NCBI RefSeq assembly: GCF_000376865.1 | Contig: NZ_AQXQ01000010.1 | Span: 185,709 to 249,708 of the forward strand | Source: Thioalkalivibrio sp. ALJ7 | Lineage (GTDB): Bacteria > Pseudomonadota > Gammaproteobacteria > Ectothiorhodospirales > Ectothiorhodospiraceae | DNA: 64,000 nucleotides | Reading direction: 5' to 3' | Part shown: in pieces, positions 1-8,813 of the stretch | Position numbering within the stretch: the stretch's first letter is position 1 | Layout of the letters: every line of letters starts with the position of its first letter | Position numbers and translations under genes: made by a program | Notes under the pieces: model-generated | Databases searched by the model: none | What the model was told of the DNA's origin: nothing | The model's input: the letters and a program-made list of their open reading frames with translations, nothing else

Positions 1-439
1 CCGGGTCGGGCACATGCTCGAGCATCTCCAGACAGGTGACCACGTCGTAGTCGCCCGCATGGCGTTCCGCGTGCGCCTCGGCGGTGGTGTGAAGATAGTG
101 GATCTCGAGCCCGGCTTCGCTCGCGTGTTCGCGAGCGACTTCCAGGTGTTCGGCTCCGGCGTCCAGGGCCGTCACGTGCGCGCCACGGATCGCCATGGCT
201 TCGGACAGGATGCCGGCACCGCACCCGACATCGAGGACCTTTTTGCCGGCCAGGTCGGCTTGCCCATCAATCCACTCCAGGCGCAGCGGGTTGATTGCAT
301 GCAGGGTGGCGAAGGGACCATTCGGATCCCACCAGTCGCGTGCCCGATGGGTGAACTTGTGGATCTCCGCCGCATCAACGTTGTCGCGAGTGTGATTCCG
401 GGATGCGGAGTCTGGCTGGGCGTGGGATTCGGGGCTCAT
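1..439 (-). CDS. ubiG: UbiG, ubiquinone biosynthesis O-methyltransferase (3' end outside window)
   Basis: SAM-dependent methyltransferase that makes both O-methylations of the ubiquinone ring. About 146 codons are visible from the ATG at 437-439. The N-terminal part carries the UbiG-type stretch [18 protein letters not shown], then the SAM-binding glycine motif [14 protein letters not shown] and the motif [10 protein letters not shown] just before the window edge. The first 20 or so residues are a hydrophilic extension. It starts 11 bp after the mtaD stop, the arrangement seen in Pseudomonas and relatives, where a HAD phosphatase gene usually follows. The C-terminus is not in the window. Confidence 0.93.
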   Translation of the reverse strand, partial: MSPESHAQPDSASRNHTRDNVDAAEIHKFTHRARDWWDPNGPFATLHAINPLRLEWIDGQADLAGKKVLDVGCGAGILSEAMAIRGAHVTALDAGAEHLEVAREHASEAGLEIHYLHTTAEAHAERHAGDYDVVTCLEMLEHVPDP

Positions 440-450
440 GGGCTTCTCGA

Positions 451-1788
451 TCAGGCGGTGGGGTCCTGCTGGGTCGCCAGCACGCGAGTACGCCAGTATT
501 CCGCCTCGTTGTGGAGTTCTTGCCGGTTCAGCGTAAGCAGTTCACGGTCGCGGAGCAATGGCCGGCCTGCAACAAAGACATCGCGCACGGCGTCACGCGT
601 CGCGGCATAGACGATCTGGGCGCTGGGGTCGTGCGCCGGTTGAAGTTCCAGCGCCTGAAGGTCCACGGCGACCACGTCGGCCTGCTTGCCGACTTCCAGG
701 GAGCCGACCCGGTCTTCGAGACCCAGGGCACGGGCACTGCCCAGGGTGGCCATCTCCAGTGCGCCGGTGGCGGGCAGGGCGGAGGCGTCGCCACTGACCC
801 CTTTGGCCAGCAGGGCCGCCGTGCGCATCTCACCGATCATGTCGAGGTCGTTATTCGACGCTGTGCCGTCGGTGCCCAGGGCCACGTTGATGCCGGCCTG
901 CTGCAGGCGGGCGACGGGGCAGAATCCCGAGGCCAGCTTGAGGTTCGATTCGGGGCAGTGGGCGATGGAAACTGGTCGGTCGCGCATCAATGCGAGATCG
1001 GTATCGTCTACCTGGGTCATGTGTACAGCGATAAAGGGCTGATCCAGCAGACCCAGCCGTGCGAGACGGGCCAGTGGCCGTTCGCCGTGGTCGCGCAGGG
1101 CATCGGTGATCTCGCTTGCCGTCTCGTGTACGTGCATGTGGATGGGGGCGTCCAGTTCGCGGGCCCGGGCTGCTACACGCTCCAGGCTGGCATCGCCCAC
1201 GGTGTACGGCGCGTGGGGCGCTACGTTGAAGGTGATGCGCTCGTGCGCACCCCAGGCCGATACGACATCGGCACCGCGCTGGAAGTATTCGTCCGCCGTA
1301 CTGGCCCAGGGTGTGGGGAAATCAAACACGGTGAGCCCCAGCGAGGCGCGGATACCCGTCTCGTCGACGACCCGGGCGCCGTCCTCCACAAACAGGTACA
1401 TGTCGCTAAAGCAGGTGGTGCCACCCCGCAGCATCTCGGCCACCGATAGTCGGGTCCCCGCCCGGACGAACTCGGGCGAGAGAAGTTTGCCCTCGGCGGG
1501 CCAGATATAACCCTTGAGCCACTCCATCAATGGGCGGTCACTACCGACGCCGCGCAGCAGGCTCATCCCGGAATGGGTATGAGCGTTAACCAGACCCGGG
1601 ATCAGGGCGTGCCCCTCGCGGTGCTGGTGTTCGGCTTGTGGATAGCTGGCGAGGGCATCGGCGCGTGGCAGGATGGCCTCAATGCGTCCTTCGCTGATGA
1701 CCAGAGCATAGTCACGCAGGATGGTGTCGCGCGGGATGACAGGCAGGATCTGGGTGGCGCTGAGGATCAGCGTCGGCTTTTCGGGCAT
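451..1788 (-). CDS. mtaD: MtaD-type amidohydrolase, 5'-methylthioadenosine/S-adenosylhomocysteine deaminase
   Basis: TRZ/ATZ-family metal-dependent hydrolase of 445 residues; known members deaminate methylthioadenosine or S-adenosylhomocysteine, by-products of SAM chemistry, which suits its place just upstream of the SAM-dependent UbiG. Visible family motifs are the N-terminal metal site [13 protein letters not shown] (His70, His72), the central [15 protein letters not shown], and [11 protein letters not shown] with the catalytic-region Asp. The frame stays open for 71 more codons upstream, but these overlap the DoxX gene in another frame and look non-coding, so the ATG at 1786-1788 giving MPEKPTL is chosen. 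The exact substrate is not settled by sequence. Confidence 0.88.
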   Translation of the reverse strand: MPEKPTLILSATQILPVIPRDTILRDYALVISEGRIEAILPRADALASYPQAEHQHREGHALIPGLVNAHTHSGMSLLRGVGSDRPLMEWLKGYIWPAEGKLLSPEFVRAGTRLSVAEMLRGGTTCFSDMYLFVEDGARVVDETGIRASLGLTVFDFPTPWASTADEYFQRGADVVSAWGAHERITFNVAPHAPYTVGDASLERVAARARELDAPIHMHVHETASEITDALRDHGERPLARLARLGLLDQPFIAVHMTQVDDTDLALMRDRPVSIAHCPESNLKLASGFCPVARLQQAGINVALGTDGTASNNDLDMIGEMRTAALLAKGVSGDASALPATGALEMATLGSARALGLEDRVGSLEVGKQADVVAVDLQALELQPAHDPSAQIVYAATRDAVRDVFVAGRPLLRDRELLTLNRQELHNEAEYWRTRVLATQQDPTA

Positions 1789-1867
1789 GGCTATGGATCG
1801 CGGGAGTATGGGCCGCGAATGGTACCCGAAAGGAGCGTCGTTGCGGCGCCCCTTTCGGGGTTCGGGG

Positions 1868-2260
1868 CTACATGCGGTTAATGGCCAGGCGTCCAGGGCC
1901 GGTGAGGGCCAGGGCGATCGCGGCGAACAGGAACATGCCCTGCAGTTCCAGGGCCCAACCGCCGTGCGCAGTGACCTGAACGATCTCGTCGGCGTGGGCA
2001 AGGAATATTGCGAAGACCATGTTGATCGCGATGATCACCGCGCCAATGCGCGAATACAGTCCGATAATGACCAGGATCGGTGCCAGGATCTCGCCGATGT
2101 AGACGCCATAGGCAAGGATTGCGGGCAGCCCTGCATTGACCACCATGCCCTCGATTCCACTAATCCCGCCGGTCACCTTGGCGATACCGTGCATCAGGAT
2201 CATGATCCCCAGTGCCAGGCGCAGTACCAGCTTCCCGCTGTCGTCGAGTGTGTTGTCCAT
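1868..2260 (-). CDS. DoxX family membrane protein
   Basis: Small integral membrane protein of 130 residues with about four hydrophobic helices (roughly residues 10-28, 45-66, 72-90 and 105-123). The start of helix one, LRLALGIMILMHGIAKVTGG, is characteristic of DoxX/YphA-like proteins. Some relatives are linked to thiosulfate:quinone oxidation and others to redox stress; nothing here settles the role. It lies between wrbA (140 bp upstream) and mtaD (79 bp downstream) on the same strand. The pairing with the quinone reductase WrbA suggests a quinone or oxidative-stress context, which is inference. A purine-rich aaaggaga sequence lies a few bases before the ATG. Confidence 0.85.
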   Translation of the reverse strand: MDNTLDDSGKLVLRLALGIMILMHGIAKVTGGISGIEGMVVNAGLPAILAYGVYIGEILAPILVIIGLYSRIGAVIIAINMVFAIFLAHADEIVQVTAHGGWALELQGMFLFAAIALALTGPGRLAINRM

Positions 2261-2400
2261 GGTGTAACTCTCCTTTTCGTCATAGCGGGCAATTGCCCGA
2301 GGCTCGTACCGATTGGCACTGACTGCTTTGTAGCCTAAATTTTGGGGAAAGGGGCGCGGCCGGCGTTCCGTGCGCTAGCGCGCCTTATCCTTGCGATGTG

Positions 2401-3021
2401 TTAATCCGCCTGACGACCCAGCCGCAGCGCGCGGGCAGTTTCCGCCACGTGGCGCCCCTGGCTGCTGGCCATGCCCAGTTCATTCTCGGTGGGCTGGCGC
2501 GATCCGTCTCCGGCGGCGAGGGTGGTAGCGCCGTAGGGTGTGCCGCCGCTGATTTCGCTCATGTCGAGCAGGCGCTTTTCGGTGTAGGGCAGTCCCACGA
2601 TGGTCATGCCGTAGTGCATCAGATTCACGATGGTCGAGATCAGGGTCGTTTCCTGGCCGCCGTGCTGGGAGGCGGTGGAGCCGAAGACGCTGCCGACCTT
2701 GCCGACCAACTTGTCGCCGAACCACAGGGCGCCGGTTTGATCGAGGAAGTTCGCCATCTGCGCGGACATGCGGCCAAAACGGGTCGGTGTGCCGATGATG
2801 ATGGCGTCGTAGTCGGCCAGTTCTTCCGGCTTCGCGACGGGGGCGGCCTGGTCGAGTTTGGCCCCCGCACTGCGGGCCACCTCTTCCGGCATCAGTTCGG
2901 GTACGCGCTTGATGGTGACTTCAGTGTCGGCCACCTCGCGGGCACCACGGGCGACGGCCTCGGCCATCTGCTCGATGTGGCCCCAGGTGGAGTAATACAG
3001 GATCAGAACCTTGGTGCTCAT
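2401..3021 (-). CDS. wrbA: WrbA, NAD(P)H:quinone oxidoreductase
   Basis: Flavodoxin-like FMN protein of 206 residues that carries out two-electron quinone reduction in the cytosol, usually as a tetramer. The phosphate-binding loop [18 protein letters not shown] at residues 9-26 and the motif [19 protein letters not shown] match the WrbA family, as does the length. [14 protein letters not shown] supplies the rest of the flavin pocket. The ATG at 3019-3021 is preceded by gaggcgagactcca. The region upstream (3022-3129) is AT-rich compared with the rest and is likely to hold its promoter. Confidence 0.93.
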   Translation of the reverse strand: MSTKVLILYYSTWGHIEQMAEAVARGAREVADTEVTIKRVPELMPEEVARSAGAKLDQAAPVAKPEELADYDAIIIGTPTRFGRMSAQMANFLDQTGALWFGDKLVGKVGSVFGSTASQHGGQETTLISTIVNLMHYGMTIVGLPYTEKRLLDMSEISGGTPYGATTLAAGDGSRQPTENELGMASSQGRHVAETARALRLGRQAD

Positions 3022-3129
3022 TGGAGTCTCGCCTCTGCGTGGGAGTGGAACGTAATGAATCTAATGTAGGTTCTATTAATCCGAATTAAAAGGCGGTAAA
3101 AACGCGCAAACCATTCGGAAAATACGAAT

Positions 3130-5934
3130 CTATGGGCGGTGGGCAACCCCGGTGGGGTGTTGTCCATTGGACAGGCTGTCGCTGACCCGGGATTCCAGCT
3201 GCGCCAGGGTTCCCGGGTACCCGAACAGGAAGCCCTGGAAGTGGCGGCAGCCAAGCCCGAACAGAAAGGCGCGTTGTTGTTCGTTCTCGACGCCTTCGGC
3301 AATCACGTTGAGGTCAAGCGTGCGGGCGAGATTGACCACCATCTGGGCGATGGCGGCGTCGTTCGCGTCATCGAGTACATCACGCACAAAGGATTGGTCG
3401 ATCTTCAACTGTGCCAGGGGCAGGCGCTTGAGATAGGCCAGGGATGAGTACCCCGTCCCGAAGTCGTCGAGGGAGAATTCGATCCCGAGGGTGCGAAGCT
3501 TCTCAATGTGAGCGATAACGGTCTCAACATCTTCCAGCAGCATGCTTTCGGTGAGTTCCAGCTTGAGACGATTGCCCGGCGCGCCGGTGCGTTCCAGGGT
3601 GTCGGCCAGTTCGCGCACGAAGCTTCGATGCCGGAACTGGCGTGCGCTGACGTTCACCGACAGGGTGAGATCACGGAACTGCGGCTGTTCGCGCCACTTC
3701 GCGAGCAGCGCACAGGCATCACCGATGATCTTGCGACCAATGGGCACAATCAGGCCTGTCTGTTCCGCGACGGGGATGAATTCTGCTGGCGATACGGCGC
3801 CGCGGGTTGGGTGGTTCCAGCGCAACAGCACCTCGGCCCCAACGACAAGGCCGGCCGCGTCCACCTGGGGCTGGTATTCGACCGTAAACGCATCCAGTTC
3901 CAGCGCGTGGCGGAGCTCGCTTTCGAGCTCAAAGCGAGCCTCCACGGCACGGTGTAACTCAGGGTCGTAAAAGCGGATGGTGTTGCGCCCGGCGTTTTTC
4001 GCCCGGTACATGGCCAGGTCCGCTTGCTTGAGGACCTCTTCCACTCCCAGGTTGCGTCCACTGAAAAGCGTGGCGCCGATGCTGGGCGTGATGTGGCGTT
4101 TCTGACCGGCGAGCCGGAAAGGCTTGCGCAGGAGGTCGATCAGTTTGCGCCCAACTGCTTCGGTTTGGGTGGCGGCGCGAGCGGGGTCCGGGTGGAGGTC
4201 ATTAAGGATGATGACGAACTCATCCCCGCCCAGCCGGGCCAGGGTATCGGCCTCGCGTACGGATTCCATCATGCGTTCCGCAACTTGGCGCAGCAGGTCA
4301 TCGCCGACCGCATGACCCAGGGTGTCGTTGATGTCCTTGAAGTTGTCGAGGTCGATGAACAGCAAGGCGCCATGCAGGCGCGAGCGTTCGGAATTAGCAA
4401 GGGCCTGACCGAGTCGGTCATGCAGCAGGGTTCGATTGGGTAGTTGGGTCAGACTGTCAAAGAACGCCAGGCGCCGGATTTCGTCCTCGGCCACCTTGCG
4501 GTCGGTGATGTCGGTCATGGTGCCGAAGGTCGCGGTCACGTGACCGCGGTCGTCGAAACGTGCGCTGGCGTACACGTTGACCCAACGGACCTCACCGCCC
4601 TGGGTGTGCAGGCGGATCTCTTCCGACTGGGCGCGGTCGCATCCAGCCAATAGGGTCGCGCAGAAGGCGCGGGCGTCTTCCTGGTCGTCCGGTATAACGA
4701 AATCGCATATCGGGCGCCCCAGCGTCTCGTCCACGGTGAAGCCGGTTAGGGCCTCCCAGGCTGGATTGAGCAGCGTCCAGCGCCCATCGGCATCGGTGCG
4801 GAAGATGACTTCGGAGATGTGGTCCACGACATCGCGGTAGCGATTTTCACTTTCAGCGAGGGCATCGGTCGTGCGCCGGTGGGTGGTGATATCCAGCGTG
4901 AGGCCGCGCAGGCTTTGGCGGCCGCCCGCGTCTTGTGCGTGCGAGAGAATGTCGCGGAGCCAAATCCACTGGCCGCCACGATGTGCGAAGCGATAGTCGA
5001 CGGTGCGGGCCCGTTCGTGGCTTTGCCGTGCCGCGGCCTGGACTCGAGGTAAGTCGGCGGGATGGATATGTCGGGCTCGAAGTTCCCCGCGGCCCAGGTT
5101 GCGCGCGGGGAATCCCAGCAGGTGACGCGTATCCCCGGCCACAAACTCCCACTCGTGCGTATCGGGATTGGCCTCCCACAGGATTGCATTGGCCCCGCCC
5201 AGCATCGATTCCAGCCGCGCGACCGAGCGGTTTAGCTGCTGGTTCTGCTCTTGCAGGGTGGATTGAGTGTTATGGAGGTGGGCCGCCATTTCGTTGAACG
5301 TAATGGCGAGGTCACCGAACTCGTCGTGGGATCGAACCTGAACCCGATGGTCGAGCTGACCACGCTCTAGCGCCTTGCCCGCCAGGTTGAGTAGGCGCAA
5401 GCGACGCGTGATGACCAGGCTGAACAAGACCGCGGCCAGCGTCGATAAACCCAGCACCAATAGGGCCAGGGTGATATTGCGTTCAAGCAGATTCCCGGAC
5501 AACAGGTCGATGGCCTCGGTCGAGTAGCCAACCGCAAAGCTCCCTAGTGGTTGCCCTGCCAAATCAATCTCTCGTGCAACCTCAATCAGGCCATCGCTGC
5601 TGCGAACCCCCGCGGCCGGTGCCGGCAAGGTCGTCGTGGCGATGCCCACGGAGCCCATGACCCGTTCGTTAGCATCGAGCACGACGGCATAGAGGAGGTT
5701 GGAATCGGTATCCAACAAGTCGAGTAGATCCTGCAACATCGCGGGGTCCGAATAGGCCAGGCCCGGTGTCAAAGCACTGGCCAGAAAACGGCTTTGCTGT
5801 TCGGCGCTGCGTTGCAATACCTCTTGCTGATTGTCCTTTACTTGGGTGATGCCGCTGAACAGAAGAACGCCCACCATGACCACCTGGATGGTCACCGTGC
5901 CGATAATGATCTGCCAAGCAAAATTCAGCCGCAC
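3130..5934 (-). CDS. Membrane PAS-PAS-GGDEF-EAL protein, bifunctional c-di-GMP synthase/phosphodiesterase
   Basis: A 934-residue sensor for cyclic di-GMP turnover. Order: TM1 about 6-28, a periplasmic segment of about 125 residues, TM2 about 153-177, HAMP about 176-229, two PAS domains (about 245-360 and 365-480), GGDEF about 490-655 and EAL about 670-920. The GGDEF motif is intact (LARLGGDEF, near residue 568) and an RxxD inhibitory site (READ) sits at the right distance before it. The EAL signature reads EVLLRW, a tolerated variant, and NVSARQF, ELTES, DDFGTGYSSL, LKIDQSF, EGVEN and QGFLFGYP are all present, so both activities may be real. The start is GTG at 5932-5934. A PhnD-like binding protein gene lies 500 bp upstream on the same strand. 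Confidence 0.93.
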   Translation of the reverse strand: MRLNFAWQIIIGTVTIQVVMVGVLLFSGITQVKDNQQEVLQRSAEQQSRFLASALTPGLAYSDPAMLQDLLDLLDTDSNLLYAVVLDANERVMGSVGIATTTLPAPAAGVRSSDGLIEVAREIDLAGQPLGSFAVGYSTEAIDLLSGNLLERNITLALLVLGLSTLAAVLFSLVITRRLRLLNLAGKALERGQLDHRVQVRSHDEFGDLAITFNEMAAHLHNTQSTLQEQNQQLNRSVARLESMLGGANAILWEANPDTHEWEFVAGDTRHLLGFPARNLGRGELRARHIHPADLPRVQAAARQSHERARTVDYRFAHRGGQWIWLRDILSHAQDAGGRQSLRGLTLDITTHRRTTDALAESENRYRDVVDHISEVIFRTDADGRWTLLNPAWEALTGFTVDETLGRPICDFVIPDDQEDARAFCATLLAGCDRAQSEEIRLHTQGGEVRWVNVYASARFDDRGHVTATFGTMTDITDRKVAEDEIRRLAFFDSLTQLPNRTLLHDRLGQALANSERSRLHGALLFIDLDNFKDINDTLGHAVGDDLLRQVAERMMESVREADTLARLGGDEFVIILNDLHPDPARAATQTEAVGRKLIDLLRKPFRLAGQKRHITPSIGATLFSGRNLGVEEVLKQADLAMYRAKNAGRNTIRFYDPELHRAVEARFELESELRHALELDAFTVEYQPQVDAAGLVVGAEVLLRWNHPTRGAVSPAEFIPVAEQTGLIVPIGRKIIGDACALLAKWREQPQFRDLTLSVNVSARQFRHRSFVRELADTLERTGAPGNRLKLELTESMLLEDVETVIAHIEKLRTLGIEFSLDDFGTGYSSLAYLKRLPLAQLKIDQSFVRDVLDDANDAAIAQMVVNLARTLDLNVIAEGVENEQQRAFLFGLGCRHFQGFLFGYPGTLAQLESRVSDSLSNGQHPTGVAHRP

Positions 5935-6435
5935 GGATGCCTCGGGGGCGCATAAACCACTGCGATTGGGAAGGGCCTGACTGGCCCGGTTTGCGCGTTT
6001 ACGGAGCGATTCATGACTTCGTCCGTAGGTGGGTGTCCGACTTTGGTGACGTCTTTCGCATGATACGCGCTCGTGGCCAAGTCCGCTCTGGCTGTTGGCG
6101 AGTTGCTGTAAGGAGAGTGGGGTCGTTCACCAATGGGGCCCGCCTTTGGACCCGCGGGTGCAGTGGTGGAGCCTGTAGTCGTTCTCAACTCAACGCAGCG
6201 TCGCGGCGAGCCTTCAAGCGCGCGGTCGGTGCGAAGAGCCAAGGGGGTCGGACGGCCCGGTACTTTAGTCAGCGGAAGGGTGGTGTCAAGTGGCCCCCGC
6301 TTTAAGCAGACGATCTGGAAGGCCTCAAACGGTGTCTCGGTGCTGTCGGTCGCGGAGGCAAACTAGGGACTTTGGCATCACGTGAACAATATGAGCGCGT
6401 TGATCCTGTTTCAGACCGATTTAGTCTGTTGCGAT
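5935..6435. other. 500-bp intergenic region upstream of the GGDEF-EAL gene
   Basis: No convincing gene is seen on either strand; open frames here are short and have no family signature. It separates the PhnD-like gene (stop at 6436) from the GGDEF-EAL gene (GTG at 5934). The only regulatory signal found by eye is the promoter candidate at 6262-6289. Confidence 0.6.
6262..6289 (-). promoter_or_regulatory. Candidate sigma-70 promoter for the GGDEF-EAL gene
   Basis: On the minus strand a perfect TTGACA (6284-6289) is followed after 16 bp by TAAAGT (6262-6267), a weak -10. It would leave a leader of roughly 320 nt before the GTG at 5934. Only the -35 is strong, so this is a candidate. Confidence 0.35.
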
Positions 6436-7500
6436 TTAATGCTCATGGGCGGCAGGTGGTGGGGAGATAAGGGAGTCTGCCAGCATGCCGCGAAAAGGCG
6501 CGTAGTCCGATGCGTGTGCGGCTTCAAACCCACTGTGTCCGATCTCTCGAAGCATGCGGCGCCCGTTTGGCTGTCCGGCAAGCGCTTCGAGTTGGCGGCC
6601 GAGCACAGCCGCGTCCGGGATTCGATTCGCGCGAGCGAGCAGGGTGATCCCTGGGAACGGTTCCGATTGGCCGATGATCCGCTTGAGAGACCCGTCTGCC
6701 AGCGAAATCATGCGCGGTACTCCCTCTGCGATCTCATTGCGGGCAACCAGTGTCTGCCCATCAATGACTATCACAGCGGCGTCCGCCAGTCCGCGCTGCA
6801 TGGCGGTGACAGCGGCTCCATGGTGAGGGTAGTGCTGAAAGGTAGGCAGTGGAATTTCGGGGGAGAGTGATTGCTGAGCGAGGTTCTTAATCAACACGCT
6901 ACCCAGGCTTTCTTGGGCGGGTGCCGCGATATGGGCCCCGGACAGGTCCTGCAGGTTGCGCAGTGGTGAGTCCAGGCTGACGAGAACTACCGCTGCAAGG
7001 CGATCACTGGAGCTGGTTACGAGTTGGTACCCGCCTGCGTCCAGTAGGTCCGGCACCGCATGGGGGGCGGTGAGGAGCAGGTCGTACCGCCCCTCATGTG
7101 AGCGCGTGAAAAAGTCGGAAAACGTACGCGCGGATTCGATGCGCACCGGGGTATCTAGGGTGTCGGCAAGCCAGTCTCGCAGTGGCGCATAACGTTCGAA
7201 GAGGCTCGTTGGGCTGGCGAATGGCTGGATGCCCAGGGCGAGTGATTCCGGCTCTGCGTGGGCGGATGATGTGGCCCCGAGAGCCGATACGGCCAGGATT
7301 GCGATGAATGCGGCCAGCCGCCGTCGGATGGAGCGAAGAGCGTGGTCTGCGGAACGGGACGGTCCCACGGAACGTGGATGCCTGGCTGGAAGAGCGCCGA
7401 TCGATGCGCGCGCGGTCGGGCGGCCCCTTTTTCCGGTTGCATCGGCGTGGGCCTCAATGGCTGAACGGACCCGATGGGGCACCAGCGTGAGCACGTCCAT
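6436..7500 (-). CDS. PhnD-like periplasmic binding protein (phosphate/phosphonate ABC-type)
   Basis: Type II periplasmic binding protein of the PhnD/SsuA/transferrin superfamily, 354 residues. After a hydrophobic segment (RRRLAAFIAILAVSALG) and an Ala-x-Ala type cleavage site (SAHA), the mature part starts LALGIQPFASPTSLFERYAPL, the usual opening of PhnD-like proteins that have been co-opted by sensors. The frame extends 12 codons further, but the ATG at 7500 has AAGGAG 10 bp upstream and is preferred. This leaves an unusual stretch of about 55 basic, Ala-rich residues before the signal helix; a GTG near residue 44 is an alternative start. No permease or ATPase gene is adjacent, so a sensory role with the downstream GGDEF-EAL protein is plausible. 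Confidence 0.8.
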   Translation of the reverse strand: MDVLTLVPHRVRSAIEAHADATGKRGRPTARASIGALPARHPRSVGPSRSADHALRSIRRRLAAFIAILAVSALGATSSAHAEPESLALGIQPFASPTSLFERYAPLRDWLADTLDTPVRIESARTFSDFFTRSHEGRYDLLLTAPHAVPDLLDAGGYQLVTSSSDRLAAVVLVSLDSPLRNLQDLSGAHIAAPAQESLGSVLIKNLAQQSLSPEIPLPTFQHYPHHGAAVTAMQRGLADAAVIVIDGQTLVARNEIAEGVPRMISLADGSLKRIIGQSEPFPGITLLARANRIPDAAVLGRQLEALAGQPNGRRMLREIGHSGFEAAHASDYAPFRGMLADSLISPPPAAHEH

Positions 7501-7550
7501 CAATTGGCGTCTCCTTAAGGCGCTCTTGGTACCCATCGGTATAGCGTTTT

Positions 7551-7578
7551 TTGATGGCTTCGTCGATGCGTCAATAAT
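7551..7578 (+). promoter_or_regulatory. Candidate promoter for the MotA/MotB-like pair
   Basis: TTGATG (7551-7556) and AATAAT (7573-7578) are 16 bp apart, in the 260-bp divergent region 7501-7760 between the PhnD-like gene (minus) and the channel pair (plus). The predicted leader is about 175 nt. No other feature is apparent in this region apart from the ribosome binding sites of the two flanking genes. Confidence 0.3.
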
Positions 7579-7760
7579 CTGTCGAAACCGTATGAAGCTT
7601 GGGGGTCGTAGTGTAGGGGTGACGGCTTCTCGTCAATCTGGGACTGGGTTACCCCGCAAAAGGTTCTCCCGCCAGGTGCAATAGAAGGGTGGCGTTTTTC
7701 TTGCATGGCCTCTGGCCTGATCGCAATTCGCCAGACCCAGTGGATGGCCGAGGAGAGGAA

Positions 7761-8813
7761 ATGAATATTCTTGAACGCCTAGCCGAGGCATTGCTTGCCA
7801 CGCTCGGCGAATTGAGCCCGATGACCGTGATCGGGGGCTTTTCGCTGCTGCTCTTCGGCCTTTTTGTCGCAGCCCTCGCTGCCTTGGCATTGCGTCGAGC
7901 CACAGCGCTGCAGGCGGCCGCCCCGGGGTTGTTGACCACTTTGGGCATTCTGGGGACGTTCTTGGGCGTTTCGATTGGCTTGATTGATTTTGATGCCGCC
8001 CGCGTCGAGGCCAGCATCCCGGCATTGCTAGAGGGCCTCAAGCTGGCGTTTGTTACCAGTATTGTGGGGATTCTTTTGGCGTCCGTGCTGCGCCTTCTCC
8101 AAGTCCTGATGTCGGGTTCGGCGGCGGTGCCTGGCTCGGGCGAGGGGCAGGTAGAGGGAAGTGGGGAAGCAACGCTCGCGTTGATGCGTGACCAACAGGC
8201 CTCGGCTCGCGACCTGGTTACGGCCGTGCAAGCGATGGATCAGCGTTTGGATGCCCGGCTAGAGCGTCAGCACCGGGACCTGAATCAGACGTTGAGCGCG
8301 ATGGCCGAACGCATGACCGAGATGAGCAGTGGACACTTGGTCGAGGCGCTGGAAAGGGTAATCCATGACTTCAACAGCCGCCTGGGCGAACAGTTTGGGG
8401 AGAATTTCCGCCGGCTGGATGATTCGGTGGCACGACTCGTCGAGTGGCAGGAGCAGTACCGTCAGCAGATGGATAGTTTGCATCGGGCCTTTGATCAGGC
8501 CCGGTCCGGCGTGGAGCAGACCGAACAGACCCTTGAACGCATGACCGGTCAGGCCTTGCAGATTACGCGTCACGTGGAAGATCAGGAGTCGACCCTCTCC
8601 AGTTTGCGCCGGGAGACGGTGGAGCTTGAGGCCTTGCTGAGCAGTATTGCCGCCTTGAGGGATCGCGCGACCGAGGCGTTCCCGGCCATGGATGCGCGGC
8701 TGGAGGCGATGCTCGAGAGTATCGAGAACGCCGTGCATGCCGGGCATGCTGCGGAGAACCGTTGGCAGCGAGGGACGGAAACCGCGTTGGCCCCCGCCGG
8801 CGGTACGAACTGA
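7761..8813 (+). CDS. MotA/TolQ/ExbB-family channel protein, ZorA-like, with long coiled-coil tail
   Basis: A 350-residue inner-membrane protein. Three hydrophobic helices lie at about residues 21-44, 56-76 and 94-117; the segment PGLLTTLGILGTFLGVSIGL is typical of the proton-channel fold shared by MotA, TolQ, ExbB and the ZorA subunit of Zorya. From about residue 140 to 340 the chain is polar and heptad-like, predicted as a long cytoplasmic coiled coil, as in ZorA. The ATG at 7761 follows aggagaggaa; the frame is open 24 codons further upstream but without a better ribosome site. Its stop overlaps the next gene's start (TGATG), so the two are translated together. No ZorC, ZorD or ZorE gene follows, so it is not called zorA. 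Confidence 0.85.
   Translation: MNILERLAEALLATLGELSPMTVIGGFSLLLFGLFVAALAALALRRATALQAAAPGLLTTLGILGTFLGVSIGLIDFDAARVEASIPALLEGLKLAFVTSIVGILLASVLRLLQVLMSGSAAVPGSGEGQVEGSGEATLALMRDQQASARDLVTAVQAMDQRLDARLERQHRDLNQTLSAMAERMTEMSSGHLVEALERVIHDFNSRLGEQFGENFRRLDDSVARLVEWQEQYRQQMDSLHRAFDQARSGVEQTEQTLERMTGQALQITRHVEDQESTLSSLRRETVELEALLSSIAALRDRATEAFPAMDARLEAMLESIENAVHAGHAAENRWQRGTETALAPAGGTN

Noticed and set aside
403..1449. A 348-codon plus-strand frame opposite mtaD and ubiG.
   Set aside because: The minus strand has both family-specific motifs and ribosome sites; the plus frame has none.
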